DNA of 47,595 nt from an uncultured Prevotellaceae bacterium (GTDB taxonomy: Bacteria > Bacteroidota > Bacteroidia > Bacteroidales > Bacteroidaceae), in contig CADCBZ010000030.1 in assembly GCA_902799765.1 (NCBI GenBank), positions 1 through 47,595 on the forward strand, in the 5' to 3' direction. Positions 40,010 through 47,595 of the stretch are shown here, piece by piece; within the stretch, counting starts at the first letter, position 1; the number at the start of each line of letters is the position of its first letter. The notes under the pieces were generated by a model, which saw only the letters and a list, made by a program, of their open reading frames with translations, did not search any database and was not told the origin of the DNA. The position numbers and the translations under genes were made by a program.

Positions 40010-40492
40010 ATGGAATTGATATTAACACGCATTGCAAAACGGAGAGCCTACACGATTGGTAGGCTTTCCATACTGGAACGAATCGATGATGCATATCTGG
40101 CAGGCTCGAAAGAGACGTATTTTTGCGACACACTCGAGCCGCCAGTGATGGAAATGAAGACTTCGCTTCCAAAGGAAGATGTGCTTCGTTCGCCCATGAA
40201 GGCAGAGGTTCTCAAACCTTTCGCCATTCCCGAAGGTCGTTACCCCGTAGTGATCACTTGGAGTCCGAAGTTTAAGATGTGGTTGCCTTTGCTGCTTGGT
40301 GTGCCGCTGTTTGAGGGCATCCGCATCCACATGGGTAACACCGTCAAGGATACGCAGGGTTGCATCCTCGTGGGTAGGAATCAGATGGTGGGCCGAGTGC
40401 TCGAATCGCGGAAGTGGCTTTATGAACTCAAACAGAAGATCATCGAAGCCAAAAATAAAGGTGAGCCCGTGTGGCTCACCATTATTATATAG
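40010..40492 (+). CDS. DUF5675 family protein, last gene of cassette B
   Basis: This 160-aa protein matches DUF5675: 'YTIGRLSI' early, 'CDTLEPP', 'AIPEGRYPVVITWSPKFK', 'PLLLGVPLFEGIRIHMGNT' and 'DTQGCILVG'. The His/Gly...Gly-Cys arrangement ('IHMGNT..DTQGCILVG') recalls L,D-transpeptidase-like active sites, so a peptidoglycan-related role is possible. It holds the place of the P5-like gene in cassette A: each cassette ends in a short, probably wall-active phage-type gene. No signal peptide is present, as with phage enzymes that need a separate exit route. Confidence 0.85.
   Translation: MELILTRIAKRRAYTIGRLSILERIDDAYLAGSKETYFCDTLEPPVMEMKTSLPKEDVLRSPMKAEVLKPFAIPEGRYPVVITWSPKFKMWLPLLLGVPLFEGIRIHMGNTVKDTQGCILVGRNQMVGRVLESRKWLYELKQKIIEAKNKGEPVWLTIII
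40460..40490 (+). terminator. Hairpin at the end of the DUF5675 gene
   Basis: GGTGAGCC/GGCTCACC stem (40460-40467 with 40473-40480) within the last codons, followed by ATTATTATAT. The weak T content makes termination uncertain. Confidence 0.4.
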
Positions 40493-40509
40493 TAGGATAG
40501 ATGTTTCTC

Positions 40510-42408
40510 TTATCCGTTCATAGACATCAGGAACTCTTCGTTGCTGCGTGTGTTGACGAGGCGGTCGCGGATGGTGTTCATGGCCTCTACTGGTGTCATC
40601 TCGGCAATGAACTTGCGGATGATCCACATGCGGTTGAGCGTGGTCTCATCAAGCAGCAGATCGTCGCGACGAGTAGAAGACAGTACCAGGTCGATGGCGG
40701 GGAAGATACGCTTGTTGGAGAGTGAGCGGTTGAGCTGGATTTCAGAGTTACCAGTACCCTTGAACTCCTCGAAGATCACCTCATCCATCTTTGAACCAGT
40801 ATCTACCAGAGCCGTAGCGATGATGGTGAGCGAACCGCCGCCCTCGATGTTACGGGCTGCACCAAAGAAGCGTTTGGGCTTCTGCAGGGCGTTGGCATCG
40901 ACACCACCGGTGAGCACCTTACCAGAGGCAGGAGCCACGGTGTTATAGGCGCGAGCCAGACGGGTGATAGAATCGAGGAAGATCACGACATCGTGACCAC
41001 ACTCCACCATGCGCTTGGCCTTCTCAAGAACGATACCGGCAATCTTTACGTGACGGTCGGCAGGCTCATCGAAGGTAGAGGCAATCACCTCTGCGTTCAC
41101 CGTGCGGGCCATATCCGTTACTTCCTCAGGACGCTCATCGATGAGCAGCATCATGATGTAAGCCTCGGGATGGTTGGCAGCGATGGCATTGGCAATGTCC
41201 TTCATCAGGACGGTCTTACCAGTCTTCGGCTGGGCCACAATCAGTGCACGCTGACCCTTACCGATCGGAGAGAAGAGATCGACGATACGAACGCTGGGGT
41301 TCGTGGTAGCTCTGTCGCCACAAAGGGTGAACTTCTCCTCAGGGAAGAGTGGGGTGAGGTGCTCGAAGGCCACGCGGTCACGCACCTCAGAAGGTACACG
41401 GCCATTGATGGTCTTCACCGTTGAGAGGGCGAAGTATTTCTCATTGTCGTGAGGCGGACGAACGGTGCAATCCACCACATCACCCGTCTTCAGACCGTAT
41501 TTCTTAATCTGCTGGGGAGACACATAGACATCATCGGGCGATGACAGATAGTTGTAGTCAGAGCTACGCAGGAAGCCGTAACCATCTGACAGGCACTCCA
41601 GAACGCCATTGGCCGTGATGATATCTCCAAAGTCGTAACGGGCAGCCTCCGTATTACGGACAAAGGTGGGCTCCATCTCCTGCTGTACCACAGGACGGTC
41701 GAACATATCGAGGGTGGGCAGTGCCTCCTGATCCTCAATGGGGATATCGACGATGGTGATGAAGTCTGTGCCGTCACCGGGGTCGCCCATCCAGACGCCA
41801 TCCTCATCCACCTCGTCGCGCAGTTCGGGCTCCTTATGGGCGCTCATCTTCTCGCGCAGCATGGCTACTGCATTGGCATCGACACCAGCATCCTCGGTAT
41901 TACCAGCTGCAAACTCCTGTGCCTCAGGTACGTCCATGACTTGCTGCTCAGGAACGGCCTCTTCTGCAGCTTCTTTCGCTGCAGCAGCTTCTGCTTCAGC
42001 GGCGGCAGCTGCCTCAGCCTCTAACTGTGCTTTGGACTTTCTGCCACGACGCTTGGGAGCTGGTGCCTCTGGCTCGGGTTCTGCAGCCACTTCAGGTGCT
42101 TCTATCGGCATGTCGCTGAAAAGTGAAGCGGGCTCGGTCTTCTTCGTGGTACGGTTACTCTTGCTGTCGAGGTTCTCACCATCGGCGCCTTTGACGGTAT
42201 AGACCTTACTCGTGTCTTTCTTCGCAATACGAGTACGCTTTCTCTTAGGTGCTTCCTCACCGGCAGCACTGTTTTCGGCAGCCTTGTCGATGATGGCGTA
42301 GATCACGTCCTCAAGGGCACTGTCCTGTGAGACCTTTACCCCTAATTCATTAGCGATACCCATCAGTTGGGGTATCTCCATAGCTTCTAATTCTTCTTTT
42401 GTATACAT
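40510..42408 (-). CDS. rho: Transcription termination factor Rho with disordered insertion
   Basis: Rho is a hexameric RNA helicase that ends transcription. The 632-aa protein has the N-terminal helical domain (1-45), then about 190 low-complexity residues (about 46-240, with 'RRGRKSKAQ' and Ala/Glu runs), the cold-shock RNA-binding domain ('[10 protein letters not shown]', RNP1-like) and the ATPase core: '[19 protein letters not shown]' (Walker A), '[11 protein letters not shown]', '[14 protein letters not shown]'. E. coli Rho has 419 residues; the excess is this insertion. For Bacteroides thetaiotaomicron, such a Rho region has been linked to phase separation and gut fitness, so a similar role is plausible. 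Promoter at 42495-42526. Confidence 0.95.
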   Translation of the reverse strand: MYTKEELEAMEIPQLMGIANELGVKVSQDSALEDVIYAIIDKAAENSAAGEEAPKRKRTRIAKKDTSKVYTVKGADGENLDSKSNRTTKKTEPASLFSDMPIEAPEVAAEPEPEAPAPKRRGRKSKAQLEAEAAAAAEAEAAAAKEAAEEAVPEQQVMDVPEAQEFAAGNTEDAGVDANAVAMLREKMSAHKEPELRDEVDEDGVWMGDPGDGTDFITIVDIPIEDQEALPTLDMFDRPVVQQEMEPTFVRNTEAARYDFGDIITANGVLECLSDGYGFLRSSDYNYLSSPDDVYVSPQQIKKYGLKTGDVVDCTVRPPHDNEKYFALSTVKTINGRVPSEVRDRVAFEHLTPLFPEEKFTLCGDRATTNPSVRIVDLFSPIGKGQRALIVAQPKTGKTVLMKDIANAIAANHPEAYIMMLLIDERPEEVTDMARTVNAEVIASTFDEPADRHVKIAGIVLEKAKRMVECGHDVVIFLDSITRLARAYNTVAPASGKVLTGGVDANALQKPKRFFGAARNIEGGGSLTIIATALVDTGSKMDEVIFEEFKGTGNSEIQLNRSLSNKRIFPAIDLVLSSTRRDDLLLDETTLNRMWIIRKFIAEMTPVEAMNTIRDRLVNTRSNEEFLMSMNG

Positions 42409-42494
42409 AATGATAGTATATAAACTCTACCTTGAAATTGAAAAAATGTGATTGAAATGCTTCTCGAACGGAAGCAATGTTTTGAAAAACGATG

Positions 42495-42526
42495 CAAAGG
42501 TACGTATTATTTTGCGAACTTCCAAA
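42495..42526 (-). promoter_or_regulatory. rho promoter
   Basis: Minus strand: TTTG (42523-42526), 20 bp, TACCTTTG (42495-42502), leaving a leader of about 80 bases before the rho ATG. Confidence 0.7.
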
Positions 42527-42574
42527 TAATTTTGGATTTTTTTCGTAACTTTGTCGCCGAAAAATGAAAAAGTG

Positions 42575-43174
42575 ATGGAAATTAAGAAAGCAGAATTCAC
42601 GTTAAGCGCGCCTCGGGAGTCGATGTGCCCAAAGGACACGAAGCCCGAATATGCCTTTATCGGACGTTCGAATGTCGGGAAGTCGAGTCTGATCAATATG
42701 CTGACGAATAACAAGAAGTTGGCTAAGACTTCAGCGACACCAGGAAAGACGTTGCTCATCAACCATTTTATTATTAATAATGAGTGGTATCTGGTGGATC
42801 TGCCTGGCTATGGCTTTGCCAAGCGCTCGAAAAAGGAGATTCAGCGACTGGAACAGATGATCAACGGCTATATTCTGCAGCGGGAACAGTTGGTGAATGT
42901 GTTTCTGTTGGTGGATGTTCGTCTGGAACCTCAGAAAGTGGATCTCGATTTCATTCAGTGGTTGGGTGCGAGTAGCGTACCTTTCGCCATCGTGTTTACG
43001 AAGGCCGACAAGCTGAGTGTGGGTAAGGTCAGCCAGAATGTGGAGGCTTATAAGAAGGTGCTGAGTGAGACGTGGGAAGAATTGCCACCTATCTTCGTGA
43101 CCTCTTCTGAAAAGAAACAAGGCCGCGAGGAGATTTTGGATTACATTGAACAAATTAATAAATCAATCATTTAG
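42575..43174 (+). CDS. engB: Ribosome biogenesis GTPase EngB/YsxC
   Basis: EngB is an essential GTPase needed for large-subunit assembly. The 199-aa product shows G1 'GRSNVGKSS', G2 Thr in 'ATPGKT', G3 'DLPGYG', G4 'TKADK' and G5 'TSSEK'. ATG 42575 is chosen because the residues upstream of it are not conserved in the family and a TAACTTTG -7 box sits at 42546-42553. It is divergent from rho. A long hairpin follows at once. Confidence 0.93.
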   Translation: MEIKKAEFTLSAPRESMCPKDTKPEYAFIGRSNVGKSSLINMLTNNKKLAKTSATPGKTLLINHFIINNEWYLVDLPGYGFAKRSKKEIQRLEQMINGYILQREQLVNVFLLVDVRLEPQKVDLDFIQWLGASSVPFAIVFTKADKLSVGKVSQNVEAYKKVLSETWEELPPIFVTSSEKKQGREEILDYIEQINKSII

Positions 43175-43234
43175 CAACGGACAACAGGACTAAAACGACT
43201 AAAGAAAAAGTCCTTATGTCCTGAAGTCCGTTGC
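43174..43234. repeat. Long intergenic hairpin between engB and the ABC-F gene
   Basis: Stem GCAACGGAC/GTCCGTTGC (43174-43182 with 43226-43234), then CAGGAC/GTCCTG (43185-43190 with 43218-43223) and a short GACT/AGTC inside. It ends 12 bases before the ABC-F ATG and is followed by an A-rich, not T-rich, stretch, so it is not an ordinary terminator. Confidence 0.6.
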
Positions 43235-43246
43235 AAAAATAAAAGA

Positions 43247-45034
43247 ATGGCGAAGGAAACACCATACTTAGACGTTCAGCAGCTGACAAAGTCGTTCGGC
43301 TCGTTGGTGCTCTTTGAAAATATCAGTTTCTCCATTGCCGAAGGGCAGAAGGTGGGATTGATAGCCAAGAACGGTACGGGAAAATCAACGCTCTTGTCAG
43401 TGCTCTCGGGTAAGGAGGGTTATGACTCGGGAGAGATTATCTTCCGTCGCGATCTACGTGTGGGGATGTTGGAACAGAGCCCCGTCTTCGACCCTTCGGA
43501 AAGTGTGTTGGATGCTTGCTTTAATCATGAAGGGGATCCTGAGAAAGTGCTGAAAGCCAAACAGATACTGACTCAGTTAAAGATCAAGGATCTACAACAG
43601 CCGATGGGGCAGCTGAGTGGTGGACAGCAGAAACGCGTGGCACTGGCCAATGTGCTGATTACCGATCCTGACCTGTTGATTCTTGATGAGCCGACGAACC
43701 ATTTGGATTTGGAGATGATTGAATGGTTGGAGGGTTTTCTGAGTCGTGGTAACAAAACGTTGCTGATGGTGACGCACGACCGTTTCTTCCTCGACAGGGT
43801 GTGCTCTGTTATTCTGGAACTTGACGATCAGACCATCTATACCTATCGTGGCAACTACAGCTATTATCTGGAGAAACGTCAGGAGCGTCTTGACAACAAG
43901 CGGGCAGAGATTGCACGAGCCAACAACCTGTATCGTACTGAGTTGGAATGGATGCGCCGTATGCCGCAGGCCAGAGGCCACAAGGCCCGTTATCGGGAAG
44001 AGGCCTTCTACGAACTGGAGAAGGTGGCTAAGCAGCGGATTGAGGAACGTCAGATCCGTTTGAAGTCGCGTAATGTCTATATTGGTTCGAAGATCTTCGA
44101 GTGTCAGTATGTGTCGAAGGCTTTTGATGACAAGGTGATCTTGAAGGATTTCTATTATAACTTCTCCCGTTTCGAGAAGATGGGTATTGTGGGTAATAAC
44201 GGTACGGGCAAATCCACCTTTATCAAAATGCTGTTGGGGATGGTGCCACCAGACAGTGGTCGCTTTGACATTGGCGATACCGTGCGCTTCGGTTATTTCT
44301 CCCAGGAAGGATTACAGTTTGATGAGCAGCAGAAGGTGATAGATGTCGTGAAGGACATTGCGGAGTATATCGATATGGGTGGCGGCAAGCATTTCTCGGC
44401 CTCCCAGTTTCTGCAGTATTTCCTCTTCACGCCCGAACAGCAACATAACTATGTGTATAAGTTGAGCGGTGGAGAGCGCAGGAAACTGTATCTCTGTACG
44501 GTGCTGATGAAGAACCCCAACTTCTTGGTGCTCGACGAGCCTACGAACGACCTGGATATCGTGACGCTGCAGATTCTGGAAGAGTATCTTCAGGACTTCC
44601 CAGGCTGTGTGATTGTGGTGAGTCACGACCGCTATTTCATGGATAAGGTTGTGGATCATCTGCTGGTGTTCAATGGCGAAGGTGAGATCAAGGATTTCCC
44701 TGGTAACTACACGCAGTATCGGGAATGGAACGCCTTAAAGCCGAAAGAGGCAAAGCCTCAGAGTGCCTCTAAACCTTCAAGTGAACCTAAGCCATCGAAT
44801 GAGACACGAGAGACGAAGCGCAAGCTTTCTTACAAAGAAAAGCGTGAACTTGAGCAATTGGAGAAAGACATCGAGGCTTTGGAAGCTGAGAAAAAACAGA
44901 TAGAGGAAGCCCTTTGTGGTGGCACTACATCGGTAGAGGACATAACAACGATGAGCAAGCGTCTGCCAGTGCTCAACGAAGAACTCGACGAGAAAAGTAT
45001 GCGCTGGCTGGAACTATCGGAGATTGAGAATTGA
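43247..45034 (+). CDS. ABC-F family ATPase, Uup-like
   Basis: ABC-F proteins bind the ribosome and act on stalled or antibiotic-blocked translation. The 595-aa protein has two ABC domains without TM segments. The first has 'KNGTGKST' Walker A, 'LSGGQQKR' signature and 'LILDEPTNHLD'; the second 'NNGTGKST', 'LSGGERRK' and 'LVLDEPTNDLD'. A linker with 'RMPQARGHKARYREE' lies between. The C-terminal ~90 residues form a coiled coil, as in Uup, which may bind DNA or RNA. Housekeeping roles are more likely than resistance. A hairpin lies just upstream. Confidence 0.9.
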   Translation: MAKETPYLDVQQLTKSFGSLVLFENISFSIAEGQKVGLIAKNGTGKSTLLSVLSGKEGYDSGEIIFRRDLRVGMLEQSPVFDPSESVLDACFNHEGDPEKVLKAKQILTQLKIKDLQQPMGQLSGGQQKRVALANVLITDPDLLILDEPTNHLDLEMIEWLEGFLSRGNKTLLMVTHDRFFLDRVCSVILELDDQTIYTYRGNYSYYLEKRQERLDNKRAEIARANNLYRTELEWMRRMPQARGHKARYREEAFYELEKVAKQRIEERQIRLKSRNVYIGSKIFECQYVSKAFDDKVILKDFYYNFSRFEKMGIVGNNGTGKSTFIKMLLGMVPPDSGRFDIGDTVRFGYFSQEGLQFDEQQKVIDVVKDIAEYIDMGGGKHFSASQFLQYFLFTPEQQHNYVYKLSGGERRKLYLCTVLMKNPNFLVLDEPTNDLDIVTLQILEEYLQDFPGCVIVVSHDRYFMDKVVDHLLVFNGEGEIKDFPGNYTQYREWNALKPKEAKPQSASKPSSEPKPSNETRETKRKLSYKEKRELEQLEKDIEALEAEKKQIEEALCGGTTSVEDITTMSKRLPVLNEELDEKSMRWLELSEIEN

Positions 45035-45067
45035 ACATTAAACATTAAAGATTAAACATTAAATAGT
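45033..45067 (+). repeat. AAACATT heptamer repeat
   Basis: Five units in 7-bp register (GAACATT, AAACATT, AAAGATT, AAACATT, AAATAGT) fill the gap between the ABC-F stop and the recR start, and the last one includes most of the GTG start region. Confidence 0.6.
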
Positions 45068-45689
45068 GATACAACAACAATACCCCTCACAACTGTTAGA
45101 GAAGGCAGTGACGGAATTCTCGAAGCTGCCAGGTATCGGACGCAAGACCGCCTTGAGGCTGGTGCTGTGGATGCTCCGTCAGGATTCGGAGGATGTGGAG
45201 CAGTTTGCTGCGGCTGTCAGTCAGTTGAAGCGTGAAGTGAAGTACTGTCACACTTGCCATAATATCAGCGATACGGATACGTGCCCCATCTGTGCAGATC
45301 CGCGCAGGGATGCCTCAACCGTTTGTGTCGTTGAGAGTATTCAGGATGTGATGGCCATTGAGAACACCCAACAGTATCATGGGCGCTATCATGTGTTGGG
45401 CGGTATTATATCACCGATGGATGGTATCGGCCCTGGTGACATAGAGATTGACTCCTTGGTGAAACGCGTGGCAGAGGGTAACATCCAAGAGGTGATACTG
45501 GCACTCAGTCCCACCATGGAAGGCGACACCACCAACTTCTATATATACCGAAAGTTGGCTGGCTACGATGTGAAGATCAGTGTGATTGCTCGTGGTATCG
45601 CCGTGGGTAACGAACTGGAATATACTGACGAGGTGACCTTGGGTCGCTCGATTATGAACCGAACCTTATTTGAAGATAAAGAAAGATGA
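45066..45689 (+). CDS. recR: Recombination mediator protein RecR
   Basis: RecR, with RecO and RecF, loads RecA at DNA gaps. The 207-aa product has an N-terminal helix-hairpin-helix ('[13 protein letters not shown]' 20-32), a Cys4 zinc motif ('[15 protein letters not shown]', about 61-76) and a Toprim domain ('[16 protein letters not shown]'), ending with the usual '[15 protein letters not shown]'. GTG at 45066 gives the full N-terminus; no ATG precedes the HhH. Next gene overlaps by 4 bases. Confidence 0.93.
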   Translation: MIQQQYPSQLLEKAVTEFSKLPGIGRKTALRLVLWMLRQDSEDVEQFAAAVSQLKREVKYCHTCHNISDTDTCPICADPRRDASTVCVVESIQDVMAIENTQQYHGRYHVLGGIISPMDGIGPGDIEIDSLVKRVAEGNIQEVILALSPTMEGDTTNFYIYRKLAGYDVKISVIARGIAVGNELEYTDEVTLGRSIMNRTLFEDKER

Positions 45690-46105
45690 AAGAGACGAAG
45701 AATCAGTTGATGAGCGTGTTTGTGTCAGGTACCGTTCTGCCTTTGATGATTGTCTGTATTTACGAGACAGAGGTGGTAGTGCCTGGCCTGTTGGCTACAG
45801 ATAAACAATCAGAGTTCCTGTTGACTTTTCTGATGGAGCTGATGACACTGGGTTGTGCCTTCTTGGCATTGCGCCTGTTTAAGTTTGAGAAGATACATCA
45901 GGAACTGATATCTGATAAGGCTGTTGCCTTGAGGAAATGGGGCGCTATCCGACTTGTGCTGCTGCTGTTTCCGTTATGGGCCGACACCTTATTATATTAT
46001 TTATATATGAATACGACCTTCGGTTATCTGGGTATCATCTTGGTACTTTGTCTGCCGTTTGTCTATCCAAGTGAGAGCCGTTGCGAGGCCGAGACGGAAG
46101 CATGA
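45686..46105 (+). CDS. Unrecognised four-TM membrane protein
   Basis: This 139-aa protein has four hydrophobic segments (about 10-33, 45-65, 88-105 and 110-128) with a charged central loop, and no family is recognised. It overlaps recR at the start (ATGA) and the glycosyltransferase at the end (ATGA). It may be a conserved Bacteroidales inner-membrane protein kept in this cluster by coupling rather than by function. Confidence 0.7.
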   Translation: MKETKNQLMSVFVSGTVLPLMIVCIYETEVVVPGLLATDKQSEFLLTFLMELMTLGCAFLALRLFKFEKIHQELISDKAVALRKWGAIRLVLLLFPLWADTLLYYLYMNTTFGYLGIILVLCLPFVYPSESRCEAETEA

Positions 46106-46938
46106 AACTGAGTGTTGTCATCGTCAGCTATAATGTACGTTCCTATCTGGAGCAATGTCTGCAGAGCGTACAAAAAGCCCTTGAAGGTATCGAGGGTGAG
46201 GTGTTTGTGGTTGATAACCACTCCGACGATGACAGTGTAGTGACCGTGCGTGAAAAGTATCCGTGGGTCAGACTGATTGAGAATCAGGAGAACCTCGGGT
46301 TTTCCAAAGCCAATAATCAGGCCATCCGTCAATCTCAGGCAGAATATGTGTTGCTGTTGAATCCTGATACGGTGGTGGCTGAAGATACGCTTCGTGGGGT
46401 GCTCACGTTTATGGATGAACATCCGAAAGCTGGCGGTGCCGGTGTGATGATGTGTTATGAGGATGGATCGAGAGCTCCAGAGTCCAGACGTGCCTTGCCA
46501 ACCCCTTGGGTGGCTGCCTTGAAGATGCTGGGTTTCACGAAACGTTATTATATGAGTCATCTGCCATGGGATCAGCCTTGTCGGATAGAGGTGATAAGTG
46601 GTGCTTTCTGTCTGTTAAGACATGAGGCACTGAAGACGATCGGTCTGTTGGATGAGGATTTCTTTATGTATGGTGAGGATATTGACTTGTCATACCGTCT
46701 GCTGAAGGGCGGGTGGGAGAATTGGTATCTTCCATATTCCATCATCCACTACAAAGGCAAATCCACCCAGAAGAGTGACTACCGCTATGTGCATGTGTTC
46801 TATCAGGCCATGCTGATCTTCTTTCAGAAACATTACAGTCATCTGAGTATGGTCTATACAGTGCCAGTGAAGATGGCGATCTATTTCCGTGCATTTATCG
46901 CACTGACAGATATTTTACGTAAAAAACTGCACTTATGA
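46102..46938 (+). CDS. Family 2 glycosyltransferase
   Basis: This 278-aa GT2 enzyme has a GT-A fold: 'LSVVIVSYNVRSYLEQCLQS' at the start, 'VFVVDNHSDDDSV', 'NQENLGFSKANNQAI', 'LLLNPDTVVAED' (the D-x-D-type metal site), and 'LDEDFFMYGEDIDLSYRLLK' with the E-D catalytic base. This is the rhamnosyl-transferase-like type that decorates cell-surface glycans. ATG 46102 overlaps the upstream stop; the first 7 in-frame residues upstream are not family-like. There is no membrane anchor. Confidence 0.9.
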   Translation: MKLSVVIVSYNVRSYLEQCLQSVQKALEGIEGEVFVVDNHSDDDSVVTVREKYPWVRLIENQENLGFSKANNQAIRQSQAEYVLLLNPDTVVAEDTLRGVLTFMDEHPKAGGAGVMMCYEDGSRAPESRRALPTPWVAALKMLGFTKRYYMSHLPWDQPCRIEVISGAFCLLRHEALKTIGLLDEDFFMYGEDIDLSYRLLKGGWENWYLPYSIIHYKGKSTQKSDYRYVHVFYQAMLIFFQKHYSHLSMVYTVPVKMAIYFRAFIALTDILRKKLHL

Positions 46939-47450
46939 ATACGAGTAAACCATCCATCCATTTGCGGGCTGTTGAACCAGAGGATCTTGATCTGCTTTAT
47001 AAGATTGAGAATGATGTCAAATTGTGGAATGTCGGTGCGACGAATGTGCCTTACTCCCGTTATACGCTTCATGACTATGTGGCCAATGCCTCTGATGACA
47101 TCTATGTGGATCGTCAGGTGAGGATGATGGTAGAAAACGAGCAGCATCAGGTGGTGGGCATCGCAGATGTAGTGAACTTCGATCCCAGCAACTGCAGGGC
47201 AGAGGTAGGGCTGATCATCCTTAATGACTTCCGTAGGCAGGGTTTTGGCAGCAGCACGTTGGAGGCTGTGGCGGATTATGCCCTTCAGGTGTTACATCTT
47301 CACCAGCTTTATGCCTATGTCGATGTAACCAATGAAGCCTCTCATGGCCTGTTCAGAAAGATGGGGTATGAAGTGTCTGCCAACATCAAGGATTGGCTGT
47401 ATGATGGTAAGAAATACCGTGATGCCATCCTGATGCAACGCGTATTTTGA
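46935..47450 (+). CDS. GNAT family acetyltransferase (RimJ/RimL-like)
   Basis: This 171-aa N-acetyltransferase has 'IHLRAVEPEDLDLLYKIEND' at the start, the acetyl-CoA pyrophosphate loop 'RRQGFGSSTLEAVADYAL', and 'AYVDVTNEASHGLFRKMGYE' near the end. Members acetylate N-terminal amines of ribosomal proteins or small amine substrates; this one's substrate is unclear. It overlaps the glycosyltransferase by 4 bases, so recR-TM-GT2-GNAT looks like one transcript. Confidence 0.88.
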   Translation: MNTSKPSIHLRAVEPEDLDLLYKIENDVKLWNVGATNVPYSRYTLHDYVANASDDIYVDRQVRMMVENEQHQVVGIADVVNFDPSNCRAEVGLIILNDFRRQGFGSSTLEAVADYALQVLHLHQLYAYVDVTNEASHGLFRKMGYEVSANIKDWLYDGKKYRDAILMQRVF

Positions 47451-47490
47451 GAGTTTTTTAGGCCTGGGACGAAAAAAACATAGAAAAAGT

Positions 47491-47521
47491 TTTGCGGTTT
47501 CGGATTTTATTCCTACCTTTG
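47491..47521 (+). promoter_or_regulatory. tRNA-Asp promoter
   Basis: TTTG (47491-47494), 19 bp, TACCTTTG (47514-47521), about 29 bases before the mature tRNA 5' end. Confidence 0.7.
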
Positions 47522-47549
47522 CACCCGCTAAGAAGAAAGAGTGCTTTCT

Positions 47550-47595
47550 GGTGCGTTAGTTCAGTAGGTTAGAATGCCTGCCTGTCACGCAGGAG
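47550..47595 (+). tRNA. tRNA-Asp (GTC), 5' part, cut by window end
   Basis: The first 46 bases fit a tRNA: acceptor 5' strand GGTGCGT, a D arm with GTTC and AGTAGGTTAGAAT, anticodon stem CCTGC/GCAGG and loop with anticodon GTC at 47584-47586. The variable loop and the T and acceptor 3' halves lie outside the window. Confidence 0.9.

Noticed and set aside
43174-43234. Rho-independent terminator after engB
   Set aside because: The stem is strong but is followed by an A-rich stretch in the direction of transcription; recorded as a hairpin of unknown role instead.

Overview
The window looks like chromosomal DNA from a Bacteroidales bacterium of the Prevotella type. The main evidence is several copies of the Bacteroidetes promoter (TTTG, 19-20 bp, TAnnTTTG), GT51/OmpA/FadL-type envelope genes, a BspA-like leucine-rich-repeat protein, a Rho factor with a long disordered insertion, and HU-like, 'smalltalk' and DUF3987 cassette genes known mainly from Bacteroidales. 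All identifications come from reading the sequence; no database was searched.

The layout alternates accessory and core blocks. Positions 1-6.9 kb hold an IS1380-like transposase remnant, then cassette A: an unrecognised 443-aa gene, a repeat/hairpin region, a leader hairpin, small ORFs, a split BT4734-like/DUF3987 primase-helicase-like gene and a phage P5-like gene. Positions 6.9-12.2 kb carry proS, an OmpA lipoprotein with mtgA, a C11 (clostripain-like) peptidase lipoprotein and a GH25 muramidase. Positions 12.2-18.8 kb form a hexuronate locus: lacI-type regulator, uxaA, nhaC-type antiporter and a nucleotidyltransferase-like gene on the minus strand, with divergent kdgK-kdgA on the plus strand, so UxaA, KdgK and KdgA would take altronate to pyruvate and glyceraldehyde-3-phosphate.

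Positions 18.8-23.3 kb encode a 1052-aa sensor kinase with two kinase-like modules, its response regulator and a membrane protein. prmA, a Trp/Tyr/Gly-rich secreted protein and an OmpP1/FadL-like porin follow. Positions 26.9-30.4 kb are an iorA-iorB-aminotransferase operon for aromatic 2-oxoacid metabolism. Positions 30.4-35.2 kb are accessory again: a 35-aa smalltalk protein and an HU-like protein (minus strand), a nested palindrome, an orphan MNT antitoxin with a hepT stub, a long-hairpin RNA candidate resembling 6S RNA, and an AT-rich BspA-like gene.

Positions 35.2-40.5 kb hold cassette B, laid out like cassette A: two unrecognised genes behind a near-identical 26-nt start region, a different set of repeats, the same leader hairpin, a small ORF, a frameshifted BT4734-like/DUF3987 gene and a DUF5675 gene. 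Positions 40.5-47.6 kb return to core functions: rho (minus), engB, an Uup-like ABC-F ATPase, recR, a 4-TM protein, a GT2 glycosyltransferase and a GNAT acetyltransferase in a tightly overlapping run, then the 5' part of tRNA-Asp(GTC) cut by the window end.

The strongest candidate for something undescribed is the pair of parallel cassettes A and B. They share leader architecture and gene order, differ in their upstream repeat sequences, and both carry a lesion in the same N-terminal domain of the DUF3987 protein.
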